Assembly: GCA_910576385.1 (NCBI GenBank)
Contig: CAJTIR010000024.1
Span: 1 to 57,735, forward strand
Length of the DNA stretch: 57,735 nucleotides
Reading direction: 5' to 3'
DNA from: Lachnospiraceae bacterium
Lineage (GTDB): Bacteria; Bacillota; Clostridia; Lachnospirales; Lachnospiraceae
Under the pieces are notes generated by a model. The model saw nothing but the letters and a program-made list of their open reading frames with translations, was not told where the DNA came from and made no database searches. Both the position numbers and the translations under genes were made by a program. Shown piece after piece: positions 9,244-17,800 of this stretch (position 1 is the first letter of the stretch; the number at the start of each line of letters is the position of its first letter).

Positions 9244-10406
9244 GGGAAGATGCATATAGTTTTTTACCGAAGCAGATGATGCAGCATATGTATTGCAGCC
9301 GGAAGGAACTGGACAGAGACATTTTATATAATGTCAGGATTGAAAAAGTAGAAAAGGGTAATTATGTTGAAATCTGGTTTATGACGAAGGGCTGCCAGTG
9401 GGATGCAAAGGGCGGATGCACGATTTGCAATTATGGTAAGGGCATCGAGATTGGAGAGTCAGCCATGGTACAATCTGTTTTGGCAGCTTTGAATGAAGTA
9501 CAGGTTGAAATTGGGGAATTAGCCATTACACCGTCGGGTAGCCTGCTGGATGAGGAGGAGGTTCCCAAAGAGGTGTGTCACAAAATTTTTGATTTGGTAA
9601 ATGAAACAACGGCTCATACCTTTTTATTTGAAACAAGAGCACAAACCGTAAAGCAGGATAAAATTACGGAATTGAAATCAAGAATCAGGAATAAGAAGCT
9701 TATTGTGGAAATGGGATTGGAAACCAGTAACTTTTTCCTGCAGAAATATTGTATTAACAAAGGCTATTTTTTAAAAGAGTATGAGGAGGCTGTGTCGCTT
9801 CTCAAAAAAAATAATATTTCTACATATGCCAATGTAGTTCTGGGGACTCCGTTTCTGACCTGGGAACAGGCCGTGCATGATTGTAAAAATACGCTGAATT
9901 GGGCATTGAAGCACAATTCAGACAAGGTGGTCTTGTTTCCGCTTCATGTAAAGCCGGGGACAATGCTGGAATGGCTTTATCAGAAGGGTTATTATAAACC
10001 TATTTCGCTATGGGGATTAGTAGAGGTATTAGATAGTATTGATGAAGCCTTATTAAGCCGTGTAGAAATTTCATGGTATAAAAATTATTATACAGATAAA
10101 AGCAAAATGATTGCTTCGCCATATACCTGCGACAGGTGTTATGGTGAGGTTATCCGGTTGCTGGATGAATTTCGAAAAACCTCCTCCAAAGAGGTGATTA
10201 AAAAAATAAAGAAGTACCCATGCAGCTGCAAATCAGAATGGGAACACCAGAAGAAGGAAGCGGCTTCGATTAAGGACAGAATCTTTGAAATATATGGAGA
10301 AATGGCGTCAGAGTTTATGGGAAAAGACTATTGGTTAAAAAACAGAGAAGCATTTAAACAGGAGCTTGAGAAGGATTATATGGAGTATAATCCGGAACTT
10401 GAATAG
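9240..10406 (+). CDS. radical SAM protein of the RaSEA/Elp3-like type, stand-alone
   Basis: A 388-residue protein clearly homologous to the two radical SAM units fused to the UvrA-like protein. The cluster motif is C52-C60-C63 (Cx7Cx2C in GGCTICNY), followed by TPSGSLLDEEEVP, FETRAQTV, a YCINK box and a LGTPFLTWEQ segment. C-terminal CDRC and CSC pairs match those in the fused units. The layout recalls RaSEA, which with ArcS forms the amidine of archaeosine, but the substrate is unknown. ATG 9240 overlaps the ACP stop (ATGA) and lies behind GGAAGGA. With the fused copies this makes three paralogous domains, probably performing related successive steps. Confidence 0.85.
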   Translation: MREDAYSFLPKQMMQHMYCSRKELDRDILYNVRIEKVEKGNYVEIWFMTKGCQWDAKGGCTICNYGKGIEIGESAMVQSVLAALNEVQVEIGELAITPSGSLLDEEEVPKEVCHKIFDLVNETTAHTFLFETRAQTVKQDKITELKSRIRNKKLIVEMGLETSNFFLQKYCINKGYFLKEYEEAVSLLKKNNISTYANVVLGTPFLTWEQAVHDCKNTLNWALKHNSDKVVLFPLHVKPGTMLEWLYQKGYYKPISLWGLVEVLDSIDEALLSRVEISWYKNYYTDKSKMIASPYTCDRCYGEVIRLLDEFRKTSSKEVIKKIKKYPCSCKSEWEHQKKEAASIKDRIFEIYGEMASEFMGKDYWLKNREAFKQELEKDYMEYNPELE

Positions 10407-10417
10407 GTGAGGAGCAT

Positions 10418-11314
10418 ATGAGGGATACAATATGGATTACGATACCGGATATATATATTCCGGAAACATGTGGAAATATTCAGGGAAACGAGGTTTCAGA
10501 GACATACAAGAGGGTATATCAGGCATATCAGGAATATAATAAGCCGGCAGAGGATGATTTAGAGTTACCAGTGGAGCTAAAACTGGATAGTGATGAGCTG
10601 GCGGCTGAAATGATTGGCAGGCTGCTTCGAAAGGGAATCAGCAAAGAGGATATAAGTTTTCTGGCAGACTGCCGTTCGTCTGTTACAGGAAAAGTGCCAG
10701 CTCCCACTTACAAGGCGGCGGTGCTGAACGGCTTAAAGGATATCACACCATTTTCTGTTCAGAATCAGGCGGGAACAGAGTTCTTTCAGGCTGTTATGAT
10801 ATTGCGGGAAATGATGGCAGAAAAAAATTATGCAATGGGCTGTGTGAGTGCTGTGCAGAAACTAAATAAAGGTGACAGGCGGAAGGAGGCTCATTTTTAT
10901 CCGTTTGGGGATGGAGCTGCATCCGTACTTGTCCGCAGAGAGGCAAACCAGGGTTTTCAGATTCTGGATTTGGCAGTCAGAAAGGTAAAGGATATATCGG
11001 AAGATAAAATATGTCAGATAGTAAAAGATATTTTTTGTCAAAAGGATTTTGATAGAAAAGAACCTGATTGGATTGTCAGTCAGTCAGCAAATGAGAGCAT
11101 GAATCATATCATGAAAGAAATTTTCCCTTCTGCCAGCATTTTGTCCCGGAAAAAATATCCGGAAATTGATTTTGGCTGTGCAGACGTTTTGATATCCCTG
11201 ACGTTTTTATCGGAAATGGGGGAATTGGAAAATGATTCTTTAGGGTGTGCCGTTTTTCTTGGGAGGACGAAGCATATTGGAATTATGTTATTGCACTATG
11301 TGAAGGAGGATTAG
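10418..11314 (+). CDS. KAS III-like protein with Gln at the catalytic Cys position
   Basis: Thiolase-fold protein of 298 residues resembling FabH-type ketoacyl synthases. At the nucleophile position, where FabH has Cys-Ala-Gly or similar, this protein reads NQAG (Gln117). The HQAN-type motif is changed to SQSAN, so the His is lost too. A Cys-to-Gln change is known from KSQ decarboxylating domains and chain-length-factor partners; here it may be a decarboxylase or a non-catalytic partner of the intact KAS III-like protein at 14716. Good SD (GGTGAGGAG) before ATG 10418. Confidence 0.7.
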   Translation: MRDTIWITIPDIYIPETCGNIQGNEVSETYKRVYQAYQEYNKPAEDDLELPVELKLDSDELAAEMIGRLLRKGISKEDISFLADCRSSVTGKVPAPTYKAAVLNGLKDITPFSVQNQAGTEFFQAVMILREMMAEKNYAMGCVSAVQKLNKGDRRKEAHFYPFGDGAASVLVRREANQGFQILDLAVRKVKDISEDKICQIVKDIFCQKDFDRKEPDWIVSQSANESMNHIMKEIFPSASILSRKKYPEIDFGCADVLISLTFLSEMGELENDSLGCAVFLGRTKHIGIMLLHYVKED

Positions 11315-11318
11315 CGAT

Positions 11319-12209
11319 ATGGTTAAAATAAAAATGACTGATCAGGAATTGCAGAAGGAAATGGAGAGAATACAGGAATTTTTAAGGAGCTATGTAAGAG
11401 AAGGAGAGCGGGTTGTCATCGGGGTATCAGGCGGATTGGATTCCGATGTTGTGGCAAGGATTGCCGTAAACACCTTTGGAAAAAAAAGAGTAAAGCTGTT
11501 TACAGTCCTGCAAAGCGATATGGAGGACAAATATATTAGAAATGCAAGGAACCTCGCGCAGGATGTGGGTGTTGTATTAGTGGAATTGGATATGCAGAAG
11601 CTGCCATATGAGTTTATGAAGGCGATGGAAGCTGACACGGAGGAGGAATTTCATGCAGATGGGTTGATTGATCCTGCGCGTGCAAAGTGTTCCCTGCGGA
11701 CAATGATTATATCTACATATCAGGATAGGGGATATGTTGTTTTGGGGACCTCCAACAAGACGGAGATAAAAACAGGGTTTTATATGCCATTTGGGGATGC
11801 CCAGGCGCATATTAAGCCGATTGCACATCTATATAAATCCCAGGTGTGTCAGCTGGCAAAAATGGCTGGCACGCGGGAAGAGGTGATTCATCAGCCGGCC
11901 TCTGCAGGATTTTGGAAGGGACAGGAGGATTTAGAGGACCTGGCATACTGGATATATAATGAAAAGCCTATTGGAAAGGAACAGCATTTTACAGAGGAGG
12001 ATGATGAGAAGGTAGGTGAGATATACAAAATGTTAAACAGGGAAAATGTGGATACCACGATTGCCTGTCTGGAGGAGGGAATATCGATAGAGGATATCTC
12101 TAAAGAAACAGGGTTATCGGAGAATATTATAAATTCCATGAAAAAAATGATTGACTATGCAGCAGCTACAAAAAACAGACCATTATTGGTGTCAATGGAG
12201 CAGAGGTAA
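11319..12209 (+). CDS. NAD synthetase-like adenylating amide ligase
   Basis: A 296-residue member of the N-type ATP pyrophosphatase family with the P-loop SGGLDSD (37-43), a GTSNKTE segment, the IKPIAHLYKSQV motif and a PASAGFWKGQED segment like the P-A-loop of NadE. It has no glutaminase domain, so ammonia would be the nitrogen donor. Placement inside a biosynthetic operon argues against housekeeping NAD synthesis. The inferred reaction is adenylation of a carboxylate on the pathway intermediate followed by amide formation. The gene sits 4 bases after its neighbour with AAGGAGG at good spacing. A true duplicate NadE cannot be excluded without alignment. Confidence 0.75.
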   Translation: MVKIKMTDQELQKEMERIQEFLRSYVREGERVVIGVSGGLDSDVVARIAVNTFGKKRVKLFTVLQSDMEDKYIRNARNLAQDVGVVLVELDMQKLPYEFMKAMEADTEEEFHADGLIDPARAKCSLRTMIISTYQDRGYVVLGTSNKTEIKTGFYMPFGDAQAHIKPIAHLYKSQVCQLAKMAGTREEVIHQPASAGFWKGQEDLEDLAYWIYNEKPIGKEQHFTEEDDEKVGEIYKMLNRENVDTTIACLEEGISIEDISKETGLSENIINSMKKMIDYAAATKNRPLLVSMEQR

Positions 12210-12213
12210 GGCT

Positions 12214-13731
12214 ATGGAGCATATTGTTTTAAAATGGCTTTTTGACAGGGTTGAAGACTGTCCGGATAAAACGGCCATTATATACAAAAATACCTGCATC
12301 ACCTATAGGGAGGTGATGGAAAGGGCAATTGAGGTGGCGGGCTGGCTTAAGGCAAATGGAGTAGAGCAGGGTGACAGAGTGTTACTTCTTGTAAAAAACA
12401 GTGATGAATTTGTATATGCTTTATTTGGCATATTAATGAATCGTGGATGCTTTGTGCCGGTTAATCCTCAGATTGACGAAAGACAATTGGATTATATAGT
12501 GAAAAACTGCACTCCGAAGTGTATTATTCTGGAACAGGCTTCCGTACATATGGAGAAGATGAAAGATCTGAAAAATACGATAGTTTCTGATGTGCAGGAA
12601 TGTAAGAAAGGAGATGTGAAGCTGGATTTTTATCCGCTTATTCAACAGGCGGAAGGAGAAGATTTGGCGGCGATCGTTTATACATCTGGCACCTCCCGGT
12701 ATCCAAAGGGTGTGGTGGAATGTAACAAGCAGATTGTGTTTGTGACAGAAGCGATTAACAAAGTAATCGGAAATACGAAATCAGATGCTATTTTATGTGG
12801 ACTGCCGTTATCGTTTGACTATGGTTTATATCAGATTTTTTTGACATTTCAGGCTGGTGCTGCGCTTGTATTGGAAGAAGATTTCAGTGTTTGCGCCAAT
12901 ATTCCTAAAATAATGAGAGATTATCAGGTAACCGGTTTTCCGGGTGTACCGACCCTGTTTAATCTCCTGATTTTATCTCATGCCTTTGAGGGAGCCGAGC
13001 TTCCAAAGCTAAGATATATTACATCGACCGGGGATGTTTTTAGTGTAAATACCATTAAAAAATTACAGCAGCAGCTCCCGCATACAACGATTTATCCGAT
13101 GTATGGTTTAACAGAATGTAAACGGGTCAGTATTATGCCAAATGGGTATGAGGAGGAACGGCCGACAGCGGTTGGGCTTCCCTTGCCGGGAATTGATGTC
13201 AGAATTGTAGATACGGATAACCGGGAGGTTGCTGAGGGTGTAACCGGACAGCTTGTAATAGATGGTCCCAATATCATGAATGGATATTGGAATAATTTTG
13301 AAGATACAGTGGAGAAGTATCGGTATGATGAAAAAACAGGGAGAGTACAGCTTTATTCAGGTGATTTATTTTATAAGGATAAAGAGGGATATCTGTTTTA
13401 TCAGGGAAGAAAGGAAAGGTTTATTAAATGCAGAGGCTATAAAGTAAGCCCTGTCGAGGTAGAGCATGTGCTGTGTACGATTGATGGGGTAGCCCAGGCG
13501 GCAGTTTTTGGTGTTCCGGACGAGCTGCAGGGGGAGAAGGTCTGTGCGGTGGTTCAGATGTCAAAACGTATAGAGAAGAATTATATTTTAGAAATTTGTA
13601 AAAATAAATTGCAAATTGAAAAAATTCCGGTCATAATAGAATTAACCTTTAAAAATCTACCCAGAACAATAAACGGAAAGATTGATCATGATGCTCTTAG
13701 AGCATCTGTTTTGAAGAACGCTGACACATAA
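12214..13731 (+). CDS. AMP-forming acyl/aminoacyl ligase
   Basis: ANL superfamily adenylating enzyme of 505 residues. The phosphate loop YTSGTSRYPKG lies at 156-166, followed by YGLTEC, the YSGDLFYKDKEG core with the hinge RKERFIKCRGYKV, and a C-terminal catalytic Lys in PRTINGK. It most likely activates an amino or carboxylic acid and loads it onto the free-standing ACP. Substrate specificity is not predictable by eye. The frame extends upstream to 12151 inside the NadE-like gene, but ATG 12214 is the likely start because AGAGGTAAGG precedes it. Confidence 0.88.
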   Translation: MEHIVLKWLFDRVEDCPDKTAIIYKNTCITYREVMERAIEVAGWLKANGVEQGDRVLLLVKNSDEFVYALFGILMNRGCFVPVNPQIDERQLDYIVKNCTPKCIILEQASVHMEKMKDLKNTIVSDVQECKKGDVKLDFYPLIQQAEGEDLAAIVYTSGTSRYPKGVVECNKQIVFVTEAINKVIGNTKSDAILCGLPLSFDYGLYQIFLTFQAGAALVLEEDFSVCANIPKIMRDYQVTGFPGVPTLFNLLILSHAFEGAELPKLRYITSTGDVFSVNTIKKLQQQLPHTTIYPMYGLTECKRVSIMPNGYEEERPTAVGLPLPGIDVRIVDTDNREVAEGVTGQLVIDGPNIMNGYWNNFEDTVEKYRYDEKTGRVQLYSGDLFYKDKEGYLFYQGRKERFIKCRGYKVSPVEVEHVLCTIDGVAQAAVFGVPDELQGEKVCAVVQMSKRIEKNYILEICKNKLQIEKIPVIIELTFKNLPRTINGKIDHDALRASVLKNADT

Positions 13732-13747
13732 GCAGTAGGAGGCAATA

Positions 13748-14716
13748 ATGAAGCTTTGTTATTCGGGTAATTTAACATGTTGTGGAACACATGCAGTATA
13801 TTCCGGCTTTTTTCAGAAGTGGGATTATCAGGATGTTTTTAAGTTTGAAGCGATAACAACCGTTCCATTTGGCATTGTACATCATCCGGATAATCCGTTT
13901 CGACTGTTTACCTGCTATTGTGATCCGGATGTTGGAGTGGAATATGCTTTTCAGGTTTTGAATATTCCATATCGCATTTACTATTCGGAGTCATCCAGTA
14001 AGCCTCAGCAGGCGCTGGATGTCCTGGATGAATGGCTGCAGGAGGGCAATGTAGTACTGGGACCCTTGAATATGGAAGATTTAACGTATATATCCAATCG
14101 AAATCTCTTACAGGCTATGGACCACTATATCATTGTTTGTGGAACAGAAGGGGAAAGATATATCGTATCTGATTCCGAGGGAATATGTCTGGCAGGAATT
14201 GATAAAGACAATCTGCTAAAGGCCTGGGCGGCGGATCAAATTCCGGAGGGGCGGGGAAGTTATATTATGCGGCAGGTTTTGACTGACGCACTGCCTGTCT
14301 TTGAAAAGGAAGTATACCGGGAGGCTGGCAGGCAAATTTCTGTCAATTTGAATGAATGTGAGAAAGATGACAATTGCGGCAGTAATGCGCTATATAAACT
14401 GGCTGAGAAACAGGAAGAAATTCTCTCCGATGCAAATTTAAAAAGGCGGATGTGCTTTGATATACCAGTACGGATACAGCGATGCGAAATTATTTTGTAC
14501 TATTTGGAACAGGTTTGTTCTGTATTTAGAAAACCAGCAATAAAATTAGCATATGGGAGAGCAGCTGATTTATTGCAAAAACAGCTCCAGGGATATAATT
14601 ATGTTTTATGGGGTATCCGGAAGGGTGATAGCAAAGCATTTGAACCATTTCGGGATATTGCCCGGTCAGAGCATGAGCTTGGAAGGATTTTTGAGAACAT
14701 ATGGGAGGAAATGTGA
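13748..14716 (+). CDS. BtrH-like acyltransferase, C39-peptidase fold, intact triad
   Basis: A 322-residue protein with an N-terminal CCGTHAVYSGFF motif (Cys12 as likely nucleophile), DHYIIVCG with His126, and YIVSDSEG with Asp142, the Cys-His-Asp order of C39-type peptidases and BtrH_N proteins. BtrH transfers an ACP-bound acyl chain to an amine in butirosin, and related proteins form amides in closthioamide. Inferred role: release or transfer of the ACP-bound intermediate. The C-terminal half is helical and unassigned. Behind AGGAGG; its TGA overlaps the next start. Confidence 0.68.
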   Translation: MKLCYSGNLTCCGTHAVYSGFFQKWDYQDVFKFEAITTVPFGIVHHPDNPFRLFTCYCDPDVGVEYAFQVLNIPYRIYYSESSSKPQQALDVLDEWLQEGNVVLGPLNMEDLTYISNRNLLQAMDHYIIVCGTEGERYIVSDSEGICLAGIDKDNLLKAWAADQIPEGRGSYIMRQVLTDALPVFEKEVYREAGRQISVNLNECEKDDNCGSNALYKLAEKQEEILSDANLKRRMCFDIPVRIQRCEIILYYLEQVCSVFRKPAIKLAYGRAADLLQKQLQGYNYVLWGIRKGDSKAFEPFRDIARSEHELGRIFENIWEEM

Positions 14717-15663
14717 TGGAGCTGTTTATAGAAAAAATGATATATGTTTTACCAGATAAAACAAGAACAACAGAAGAAGTAGTAAAGGAGGCAGGTTATG
14801 AACCGGCTGTGGCAGACAGAATTAAACAGTCGGGTGTGTGCTCTGTTGCTATGGATAATGACTCTCTTCTGACTATGTATATTAATCAGGCATTAAAAAA
14901 AATAAAGGAAGAAGTACCTGATATTAAAAAAAGGGTAAGGTATATTGTTTTTGCCCACTCTATTCCCTTTTTAGCACCGAAGAATGTTGATTTTATGAAG
15001 CTATGTTTAACGGGGGATGAAGATTTTCAGGAGGTGCCGTATTTTGCATTATCCGGACAACCCTGTGCAATTTTCCATATGGGATTACAGGTGGCAAAAT
15101 ATCTGCTGATGGCATTAGAAGGAGAGGAAAAGGAAGGCGTTTTACTCATTGGCGCAGATAAGGTATATTGTTCAGACGACCGTATATTTTTTAACACAAT
15201 TATGGGAGATAGTGTGCTGTGTGCATTTGTAACAAAGAATAAGGCGGGTATCAAAATCCTGTCCTCTTATAGTAATAGTCATGTTGTGGGATATGCAGGG
15301 GAATATACTCCGGAGGATGTAACGGCAGAATTTAGAAGAGTAAATCCGCTTAATATACGAAATGCTATGGAGACCTGTACCAGGCAAGCGGGAATTGCTA
15401 TGAAGGATGTAAAGTACATTGTGCCTCATTCCTGTAATTTGCAGCTGTGGGACAGCGTTGCTGTCATATCAAGATTTCCCAGGGAACGGATTCTTGATCG
15501 GTATTTGCACTGCACAGGACATTTAAACTCAAATGATTCATTTGTGCACTATTTGAGAGGGATAAGGGACGGATTGATTCAAAACGGAGACATTTGTATT
15601 CTTGTGAATCCTGGATTTGGTGGTACGAGAGGCTGTACATTGCTGCAATATAAAGGAGGATGA
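14716..15663 (+). CDS. KAS III-like acyltransferase/condensing enzyme, intact active site
   Basis: A 315-residue thiolase-fold protein. The likely triad is Cys117 (GQPCAIF), His238 (PHSCN) and an Asn in GHLNSND (271/273), matching FabH-type Cys-His-Asn catalysis. The GFGGT motif lies near the C-terminus. FabH relatives in antibiotic clusters condense acyl-ACP or transfer acyl groups to hydroxyl or amino acceptors. It probably pairs functionally with the inactive-looking homologue at 10418. ATG 14716 overlaps the preceding TGA and follows GGGAGGA; an in-frame ATG at 14701 is less well placed. Confidence 0.75.
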   Translation: MELFIEKMIYVLPDKTRTTEEVVKEAGYEPAVADRIKQSGVCSVAMDNDSLLTMYINQALKKIKEEVPDIKKRVRYIVFAHSIPFLAPKNVDFMKLCLTGDEDFQEVPYFALSGQPCAIFHMGLQVAKYLLMALEGEEKEGVLLIGADKVYCSDDRIFFNTIMGDSVLCAFVTKNKAGIKILSSYSNSHVVGYAGEYTPEDVTAEFRRVNPLNIRNAMETCTRQAGIAMKDVKYIVPHSCNLQLWDSVAVISRFPRERILDRYLHCTGHLNSNDSFVHYLRGIRDGLIQNGDICILVNPGFGGTRGCTLLQYKGG

Positions 15664-15665
15664 TA

Positions 15666-16946
15666 GTGGTGAATTATGTGTATTTTGTTCCAACAAACCG
15701 GCTTTTGGGAGAGAACGTTAGAAGCTTTTGCGAGGAAGCCAGGCATGCTATGGACACGTATCAAATAGCGCTTTCTTTTGTGGTGACAGATGATTGTACA
15801 GAAAAGGATAACCGGAATTATGTTCAAAAGCTTGCAGAAGAATATGTGGAGCTTCCTTTTTATTATTTTGACAGGCAGCGGACTACAGAATTATTAAAAC
15901 AGGTTTTTCAGGAATTTTCTCCAGATATCCGGAAGCGTCTCAATTGTCTTTTGCCGAAAAGGGAGATTAACTATGGTAATACGCTGAACAGGGAATTTAT
16001 TCTTGCCATTCTGCTTAATAGCAGATATATGATGCGGAGAGATTCAGATGTACATATTGTTAATGAAAATGGACAAAATTTATATCCAATTGATATGGAG
16101 GTGTCGTATTTAGGAAAAGAGCATAAAGGCAGAACAAATTATATTATTGGGAGTGGTTATCGGGGAAAATGGGGAATTGACATAGACGATATAGTTGTCA
16201 ATAACGATTTTACGTTATTTAAGGCGTTAATGCAATGTATGAATATACCCGCAGATTTTCTTGATACGATTATAGAGGATGAGTTTATTAAAACCAGCCG
16301 GTATGATGGAGATAATGTGAATTATCAGTCGGCGGCTTATCCGCAGTGTGGAAATATCGGTTATTATAATTTATTCCGTGCAATTCCATGTTCGCCGGCA
16401 GCAGATATAATTGCGACAGATTATTTTTTGTTGGAAACAGCCTATGAGACTGGTTTAAATGTAGGGTATCATACGCGGACAGTATTACATAAGCATACAA
16501 AGGAAAGAACAGAATATAAGAGAAATATTATGGAATACTGGGAAAGAGTTGCAATGTGGGTAGGTATGGAACTGGTATATAAGAGTTTTGTTAAAAAAAT
16601 GCAGCCTGTGGATTATGAATTAGAAAGCACGGAACAATGCAAAAAGTACAACCGGTATATACAGTCTTACTTCAAAGGTACAAATATAAAAAATGCGGAA
16701 TTATCAAGCATCAGGAAAGAAAGATATGCAGATTTTATAGATGTTATTTTAAAGTTTAAAAAACCTGTTTATAGGGAAGTGGCAGAAAATCTGAGGAGGG
16801 AAGAGAACAGAATACATGAAGCCGTAACCCAATCATTTGATATGCATTTGGATTTATTGGAAATATGGCCTGATTTCGTTGATGGGCTGGATGCGTTAAA
16901 GGACAGGAGCCATATCAGAAAAATATTGGAAGGAGCGATTCTATAG
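15666..16946 (+). CDS. glycosyltransferase-like protein, tentatively DUF6271-like
   Basis: About 426 residues. An N-terminal region with FVVTDDC and a central RRDSDVHI segment resembles the nucleotide-sugar and metal-binding DxD region of GT-A folds. The protein recalls DUF6271-type proteins of biosynthetic clusters, but that link is from memory. Since AAAGGAGG (15652-15659) overlaps the in-frame ATG 15660, the usable start is GTG 15666 or GTG 15669. There is no signal peptide or membrane segment. Inferred role: sugar transfer onto the pathway product. Confidence 0.5.
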   Translation: MVNYVYFVPTNRLLGENVRSFCEEARHAMDTYQIALSFVVTDDCTEKDNRNYVQKLAEEYVELPFYYFDRQRTTELLKQVFQEFSPDIRKRLNCLLPKREINYGNTLNREFILAILLNSRYMMRRDSDVHIVNENGQNLYPIDMEVSYLGKEHKGRTNYIIGSGYRGKWGIDIDDIVVNNDFTLFKALMQCMNIPADFLDTIIEDEFIKTSRYDGDNVNYQSAAYPQCGNIGYYNLFRAIPCSPAADIIATDYFLLETAYETGLNVGYHTRTVLHKHTKERTEYKRNIMEYWERVAMWVGMELVYKSFVKKMQPVDYELESTEQCKKYNRYIQSYFKGTNIKNAELSSIRKERYADFIDVILKFKKPVYREVAENLRREENRIHEAVTQSFDMHLDLLEIWPDFVDGLDALKDRSHIRKILEGAIL

Positions 16947-17773
16947 TGGGTACATATGAGATGAGAATTGATCGATTAGGATTTGATATAGAACAGAATT
17001 ACGATACAATCCAGTCGTTTAGTATTGGTCATGAGAGCTGTATTATTAAATTTTTTAAGGTTATACAACAAACGGATTTACTGGATTTTGTCAGGAGACA
17101 AAAAGAGGCGGGCAGGGAAATACGAATCATTACCCCTTTTGTGCCGGAGCAGCATCTCGATGAAATGAAAGAGGTGATTAAAAGCATCTGTAAAGAGGAA
17201 TGTTTTAAGGATAGTGTTATTATTGTAAACGATTTTGGATTAATGAGTTACATCCATAAAATCGATGAGAACCGTAAAATGTGTCTGGGAAGAAGTTTAC
17301 TGTTTTCTTTTGATTATGCACCATGGGGACATAAGATTTATGAAAATGAACCTGAAAAAATACAAAAGGTAGTAGCGCAGATTAATTTTTATGATGATGA
17401 AAAGATGGAATTTTACAGGGGGTATCATGTTTCTGAAATTGAAGTAAATCTTACAGCAGGAACCATAGACAGCCTGAAAGAAATACAAAAGGCAGGGTTT
17501 AAGGTAAATGTTCATAAAGGCTCTTTTTTATATGGAACGCAAAGGAGCTGTTATATCAGGAGATGCAGTGCGGAGCAGAACTGTTGTGGAACAGAATGTG
17601 AATATGCCGAGGAATTGGAAATAGAAGAATTTTGGGGAGGAGCGGGATATTATAAAAAGCCGGATGATATTGCTTTTCCCAACCCTTTATATTTGCGTGG
17701 AAACCAGATTTATGGGAAAGCACACGATATACCATGTGACTGCTTTGATGGAATCATTGTTGATGCGGAGTGA
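16946..17773 (+). CDS. U32 peptidase-family protein, UbiV-like
   Basis: A 275-residue protein with the U32 core: PFVPEQ, VIVNDFGLM, CLGRSLLFSFDYAPW and GYHVSEIEVNLT, followed by a Cys-rich C-terminus. Cysteines C32, C202, C214 (or C213) and C218 reproduce the spacing of the four [4Fe-4S] ligands of UbiV (one N-terminal Cys, then C-x11/12-C-x3-C). UbiU-UbiV carries out oxygen-independent hydroxylation in ubiquinone synthesis. The next gene is UbiU-like, so the pair may hydroxylate a pathway intermediate. GTG 16946 overlaps the preceding TAG; ATG 16961 is possible. Confidence 0.68.
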   Translation: MGTYEMRIDRLGFDIEQNYDTIQSFSIGHESCIIKFFKVIQQTDLLDFVRRQKEAGREIRIITPFVPEQHLDEMKEVIKSICKEECFKDSVIIVNDFGLMSYIHKIDENRKMCLGRSLLFSFDYAPWGHKIYENEPEKIQKVVAQINFYDDEKMEFYRGYHVSEIEVNLTAGTIDSLKEIQKAGFKVNVHKGSFLYGTQRSCYIRRCSAEQNCCGTECEYAEELEIEEFWGGAGYYKKPDDIAFPNPLYLRGNQIYGKAHDIPCDCFDGIIVDAE

Positions 17774-17800
17774 GCGGTTTTGGATGGGAGGTAGATACAG

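Noticed and set aside
11319-12209. Housekeeping nadE
   Set aside because: Tight coupling with biosynthetic genes on both sides makes a pathway role more likely, though this was not proven.
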